Shown here: piece after piece, positions 60,975-64,000 of the stretch | Position numbering within the stretch: the first letter of the stretch is position 1 | Layout of the letters: every line of letters starts with the position of its first letter | Assembly: GCF_006007885.1 (NCBI RefSeq) | Contig: NZ_VCRO01000001.1 | Span: forward strand, 620,001 to 684,000 | Direction of reading: 5' to 3' | Length of the DNA stretch: 64,000 nt | DNA from: Alteribacter natronophilus | GTDB taxonomy: Bacteria > Bacillota > Bacilli > Bacillales > Salisediminibacteriaceae | Program-made: the position numbers and the translations under genes | The notes under the pieces: model-generated | Told to the model about the DNA's origin: nothing | Database searches by the model: none | The model's input: only the letters and a program-made list of their open reading frames with translations

Positions 60975-61083
60975 CGTGCGTGTTTTTCCCGGCTCGGTAA
61001 AAATAGGTTTTATAACTAGTACATGTATCCGGCCCCTGACATAGGTTGATAGTGTACCGAATCAAAAAGGAGGAATACAGCGA

Positions 61084-61674
61084 ATGTTTAAACGTCCACG
61101 TCGTCATTGTCAGGTTATGCCGGCACAGGTTCATCCGACAAAACAGCAGATGACACACCAGTGCTGTGAGTACATTGTCCCTGAGATTCACCCTACTCAC
61201 ACAACCAATGTGGCACATCACCTATATAAGCATGTTCACAGCTATCCGCAGACTTTTTCCCAGGTGGATCAGGTTTCCCACCAGCACTTCCAGGCAGGAC
61301 CTGGTCAGCAGGTGGCAGGAGCCCAGGCCCAGCCGAACATGGGCTTCCCGGGTCAGGTAGCAGGAGCCCAGGCCCAGCCGAACATGGGCTTCCCGGGTCA
61401 GGTAGCAGGAGCCCAGGCTAAGCCGAACATGGGGTTTCCGGGCCAGGTGGCAGGAGCCCAGGCTAAGCCGAACATGGGGTTTCCGGGCCAGGTGGCAGGA
61501 GCCCAGGCTAAACCGAACATGGGGTTCCCTGGTCAGGTAGCAGGAGCCCAGGCTAAACCTAACATGGGGTTTCCTGGTCAGGTAGCCGGGGCTCAGGCCC
61601 AGCCGAACATGGGTTTTCCAGGCCAGGTTGCAGGCATGCAGATGAAAGGTAAAGGCAAGGGATGCGGCTGTTAG
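61084..61674 (+). CDS. cotD: CotD-like spore coat protein with 15-residue tandem repeats
   Basis: 196 residues from ATG 61084 after AAGGAGG. The N-terminal 70 residues are His-rich (QVMPAQVHPTKQQ, TTNVAHHLYKHVHSYPQ, with the PxxVHPT and NxxHHLYKHVHSYPHT-like signatures of CotD). Then seven copies of QVAGAQA(Q/K)PNMGFPG and a basic C-terminus ending KGKGCGC, whose cysteines could cross-link in the coat. A near sigma-K -10 (CATAGGTTG) lies upstream, but it is not exact. The position between yprB and ypsA resembles that of cotD in B. subtilis. Standard CotD is about 75 residues, so the repeat part is an expansion. Confidence 0.85.
   Translation: MFKRPRRHCQVMPAQVHPTKQQMTHQCCEYIVPEIHPTHTTNVAHHLYKHVHSYPQTFSQVDQVSHQHFQAGPGQQVAGAQAQPNMGFPGQVAGAQAQPNMGFPGQVAGAQAKPNMGFPGQVAGAQAKPNMGFPGQVAGAQAKPNMGFPGQVAGAQAKPNMGFPGQVAGAQAQPNMGFPGQVAGMQMKGKGKGCGC
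61309..61623 (+). repeat. Seven in-frame 45-bp tandem repeats inside cotD
   Basis: Seven 45-bp units beginning CAGGT(G/A)GC(A/C)GG(A/G)GC, plus a partial eighth. Units differ at synonymous sites and at one Q/K codon (CAG/AAG/AAA). Adjacent units share variants, which points to recent duplication and unequal exchange. Confidence 0.9.
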
Positions 61675-61684
61675 GCTGCAGCAT

Positions 61685-61719
61685 GCGGAGCAGGTTTTCC
61701 TGGTCCGCTTTTTTATTTT
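61685..61719 (+). terminator. Intrinsic terminator of the CotD-like gene
   Basis: GCGGAGCAGG pairs with CCTGGTCCGC around TTTT and is followed by T6ATTTT. Confidence 0.85.
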
Positions 61720-61893
61720 CTGCAGCGGAAAAAGATCTTGCCGGGAAAGCAGAGTTTCTGCAGGTGTTTCATGGTGCTCAGTCACTTTTGGCACCTTCCT
61801 TAAGAAAAGTATGGAGAGTTTCCAAAATTTCAGTTTACCTTACTTTATCCTGATTGTTATGTGGTAATATAAAGGTGAAAGGTGAGTGTACAT

Positions 61894-62457
61894 ATGTACG
61901 AAGTTCTTGGAGTTACCGGGTACAAGCCTCACGAACTGGGCATATTTAATAGAAAGCATCCCCATTTGCCGTTTCTGAAAAAGGCGATTGAAAAAAAGCT
62001 CATGTCCCTGAAGGAAGAGATTGATTTTAAGTGGCTTCTTACAAGCGGACAGCCCGGGATTGAACAGTGGGCTGCGGAGGCCGTTCTCCAGCTGAAAGCT
62101 GTATATCCCGATCTTAACCTTGCCACGCTCGCCCCATTCCACAGCCAGGAGGAGCGATGGAAGGAAGACTGGAAAGCTTCATATGAAAACATATGGGCAA
62201 ACAGTGATTATGCGGACTACATTACAAAGCGTCCCTATGACAATCCCGCCCAGCTGAAGATGAAAAATCAATTTATAGTGGAAAAAAGCAGTGCTTTTCT
62301 TGTATTATATGATGAAGCAACACCCGGTTCGCCTGATTATTATCTTTCCTATGCAAAGAAAAAACAGCAGGCGTCCGACTATCCTGTCTATTATCTTACT
62401 CCGGAGGAAATTGAAGATACGATCCGTGAGGAACAGGACGAATGGAGTCAGGAATAG
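61894..62457 (+). CDS. ypsA: YpsA, SLOG-family (DUF1273) protein
   Basis: 187 residues. ATG 61894 has AAAGGTGAG upstream; the in-frame GTG 61882 overlaps that site. EVLGVTGYKPHELGIF, WLLTSGQPGIEQWAAEAVL and EKSSAFLVLYDEATPGSPDYYL are the Rossmann-like SLOG nucleotide-binding motifs of YpsA. It is linked to cell division in Gram-positives and is typically encoded next to gpsB, as here. Confidence 0.93.
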   Translation: MYEVLGVTGYKPHELGIFNRKHPHLPFLKKAIEKKLMSLKEEIDFKWLLTSGQPGIEQWAAEAVLQLKAVYPDLNLATLAPFHSQEERWKEDWKASYENIWANSDYADYITKRPYDNPAQLKMKNQFIVEKSSAFLVLYDEATPGSPDYYLSYAKKKQQASDYPVYYLTPEEIEDTIREEQDEWSQE

Positions 62458-62487
62458 AAATTATCTTAAATTTATGAGGTGAGCGCA

Positions 62488-62832
62488 ATGCAAAACAAGG
62501 TTGCACGTCTTACGCCAAAGGAAATTCTGGAAAAAGATTTTAAAACGAGTATGCGCGGATACAACCAGGACGAAGTTGATCAGTTCCTTGATCAGATCAT
62601 TAAGGATTATGATGCGTTTGAAAAGAGAATCGCTCTTCTGGAAAAAGAAACCGAGAAACTCAAAACTAATTCAACAGCAGTCAGTGAGCAGACAAAGCGC
62701 CATCAGCCGGTCACTCCCCAGCAGGAGACACGCCAGCAGCCGCAGGCCAACACCGGAAGTACCAACTATGATATTCTAAGGCGCCTGTCAAATCTTGAAA
62801 AACATGTATTTGGAAGCAAGCTCAGTGAATAA
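62488..62832 (+). CDS. gpsB: Cell division protein GpsB (DivIVA-like)
   Basis: 114 residues; ATG 62488 with GAGGTGAG 4-6 bases upstream, in preference to the in-frame TTG/ATG at 62479. The DivIVA N-terminal domain [34 protein letters not shown] is complete, followed by a coiled coil, a Gln-rich linker and the C-terminal trimerisation part [15 protein letters not shown]. It shuttles PBP1 between division and elongation sites. Confidence 0.96.
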   Translation: MQNKVARLTPKEILEKDFKTSMRGYNQDEVDQFLDQIIKDYDAFEKRIALLEKETEKLKTNSTAVSEQTKRHQPVTPQQETRQQPQANTGSTNYDILRRLSNLEKHVFGSKLSE

Positions 62833-62846
62833 AAAGGCTGTCTACT

Positions 62847-63260
62847 GTGATTACTGAAGTATATATCGACGGTGCCAGCAGGGGGAACCCCGGCCCCTCC
62901 GGTGCAGGAATTTATATCAAGGCTGACAGTGGTCAGATCAGGGTGCCCGTACCGCTGGGAACCATGACAAACCATCATGCCGAATTTGCCGCTCTCAGTG
63001 AAGCGCTCAGAATCTGCCGGAGCCGGGGGCTCAAGGCCCTGTCCATCCGGACCGATTCACAGATAGTTGCCGACGCTGTGGAAAAGCGTTACGTAAAACG
63101 CAGTGAGTTCGCGCGGTACCTTGAAGAAATTCTTGATCTGATGAACGGTTTTGACCTCTGCTTTGTAAAGTGGATTCCATCAAAGCAGAACAGGGAAGCT
63201 GATTCTCTGTCTAAAAAAGCCGTACAGATGAGCATAGAAGCGGATAACGATGAAACTTGA
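62847..63260 (+). CDS. RNase HI-like protein (YpeP/RnhA family)
   Basis: 137 residues from GTG 62847 (weak AAGGCTG site). Catalytic acids are in YIDGASRGNPGPSG (Asp), NHHAEFAALSEAL (Glu), IRTDSQIVADAV (Asp) and QNREADSLSKKA (Asp), so all four RNase H residues are present. It lacks the basic protrusion of E. coli RNase HI. It degrades RNA in RNA/DNA hybrids by family inference. It stands between gpsB and rnpB. Confidence 0.9.
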   Translation: MITEVYIDGASRGNPGPSGAGIYIKADSGQIRVPVPLGTMTNHHAEFAALSEALRICRSRGLKALSIRTDSQIVADAVEKRYVKRSEFARYLEEILDLMNGFDLCFVKWIPSKQNREADSLSKKAVQMSIEADNDET

Positions 63261-63320
63261 TTTTTGTTTTTCATTTGTGGTATAATAAATTTTGTCGCTT
63301 AAGAGAACTTCATAATATTG

Positions 63321-63735
63321 ATGTGTCCGGAGTGCTTGGGTAATCGCTGTGCGTCCTGAACGCGCAGAGGAAAGTCCATGCTCGCACAGTCTGCGATGAC
63401 TGTAGTGATCGTGCCTGACCAATTCATAAGTCAGGGCAGCCATACTGGCTGACGGCAGGGAAACGGCCTACGTTCCTTTGGAATATGGTCCAGTACCCTT
63501 GAAAGTGCCACAGTGACGAAGTCTGACCTGGAAACGGGCAGAGTGGAACGCGGTAAACCCCACGAGCGAGAAACCCAAAATATGGTAGGGGCATCCCTTC
63601 AAAGGAACTGAACGGAGAAGGGGGCAGGTTTTTTAAAAACCTGGAGACAGATGGTTACCACCGGAGTACGAGGGCTTTTGGCCCGTCTGCAGTACGAAGG
63701 AACAGAACATGGCTTACAGAGCGCACCGGGCGCAT
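63321..63735 (+). ncRNA. rnpB: RNase P RNA, class B (rnpB)
   Basis: About 415 nt. The universal blocks are present: CTTGGGTAATCGCTG, GAGGAAAGTCCATGCTCGCAC, GGGAAACGG, CGCGGTAAACCCCACGAGCGAGAAACCC and GAACAGAACATGGCTTACAGAG. The ends ATGTGTCCGGAGTGC and GCGCACCGGGCGCAT pair to form P1. The layout is the Bacillus (class B) form. It matures tRNA 5' ends together with RnpA. Location next to ypsA-gpsB is conserved in bacilli. Confidence 0.95.
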
Positions 63736-63754
63736 CTTTTATGAATTGAACTGG

Positions 63755-63785
63755 ACTCCACGGCATTTGTCTGTGGGGTTTTTTA
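63755..63785 (+). terminator. Intrinsic terminator of rnpB
   Basis: ACTCCACGG pairs with CTGTGGGGT around CATTTGT and is followed by T6. Confidence 0.8.
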
Positions 63786-63794
63786 CATAACTGA

Positions 63795-63925
63795 AGGCTC
63801 TGGATGGATTGCTGCTATTCGCAAATGAAGTTTTGGAGCGAAAGGCGCCGTCTCTCTCGTGGAAAGCGTCCGCCTGCAGCATAATAAAACAACAATCTTT
63901 CCGTTAACAGATTTTCGAAAAGAGT
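63795..63925 (+). repeat. Palindromic intergenic repeat, copy 9 (short form)
   Basis: GGATTGCTGCTATTCGC, GGAGCGAAAGGCGCCG, GTGGAAAGCGTCCGCCTGC and AATAAAACAACAATC, as in copies 3 and 4. The remaining bases to 64000 show no gene. Confidence 0.65.
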
Positions 63926-64000
63926 CAGACTGAAAGATATTCGCACCGCGGGAGCAGCATTTTCCGCAGCAGACACACCTAAATACAGATAAGAGAACCT

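Noticed and set aside
61030-61083. Sigma-K promoter for the CotD-like gene
   Set aside because: CATAGGTTG only partly matches CATANNNTA and no AC -35 is properly spaced, so it was not listed as a feature.
61309-61623. CRISPR-like array
   Set aside because: The 45-bp units are contiguous, without unique spacers, and in frame within a CotD-like coat gene.
61222-61794. Long minus-strand frame over the cotD repeats
   Set aside because: It is an antisense echo of the tandem repeats with low-complexity translation and no ribosome site.

Overview
The window comes from a spore-forming, low-to-mid GC Firmicute of the Bacillaceae. The evidence is small acid-soluble spore protein genes (sspP, sspO, sspN, tlp), a gerA-type germinant receptor operon, a CotD-like coat protein, gpsB, a class B RNase P RNA, many TTG/GTG starts and strong AGGAGG ribosome sites. 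A BCCT-family osmolyte transporter suggests a saline habitat. Unusually for this family the window also carries a complete bacterial selenocysteine (Sec) system. That combination recalls haloalkaliphilic Sec-using bacilli such as the 'Bacillus selenitireducens' group, but the assignment is an inference.

Layout. 1-4420: a GNAT acetyltransferase (cut by the edge), a PQQ-propeller lipoprotein, a 29-residue hydrophobic peptide gene that looks like a type I toxin, and a low-GC MFS exporter with a palindromic promoter. 4479-10803: the selenium island, with tRNA-Sec(UCA), selB, a selD that itself contains Sec, a SelW/Rdx-family selenoprotein and selA. 10802-23554: the conserved Bacillus block sspP-sspO-acnA-sspN-yneP-tlp-yneQ, opened up by membrane proteins, a tandem AAA ATPase and small spore or iron genes. 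23587-32092: nadE, a PHP phosphoesterase, a YkuI-like degenerate EAL protein, membrane proteins, an amidohydrolase, a gene behind a LexA-type box and a lipoprotein prolyl isomerase. 32431-36350: a YtrA-type GntR operon encoding two ABC exporters. 36374-39767: YhfH, DUF3891, a PfpI/DJ-1 protein and a lipase-like hydrolase. 39792-41371: a two-gene operon joining a free-standing CarH-like B12-binding domain to a PAS-STAS protein. 41710-49570: GDPD, BCCT transporter, preQ1 riboswitch with queDE, polysaccharide deacetylase and YndJ. 49674-63785: helicase yprA, the gerA operon, yprB, a cNMP/CBS/nucleotidyltransferase protein with a partner exonuclease, ferredoxin, a CotD-like coat protein with 45-bp tandem repeats, ypsA, gpsB, an RNase H-like gene and rnpB.

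How parts work together. tRNA-Sec, SelA, SelB and SelD are all that is needed to make and insert Sec apart from seryl-tRNA synthetase, and two Sec-coding genes sit among them. Both in-frame TGAs are followed by a perfect hairpin with a GUU loop at bSECIS spacing. Forespore sigma-G-like promoters can be read before sspN, tlp, an uncharacterised 49-residue gene and gerA. At least nine copies of a palindromic intergenic repeat family occupy most of the longer gene-free stretches; their outer arms differ in sequence but remain self-complementary.

The candidates most worth pursuing are the B12-binding/PAS-STAS operon (a possible cobalamin-based light or redox input to a stressosome-like pathway), the Sec-containing SelD/SelW pair and the repeat family.
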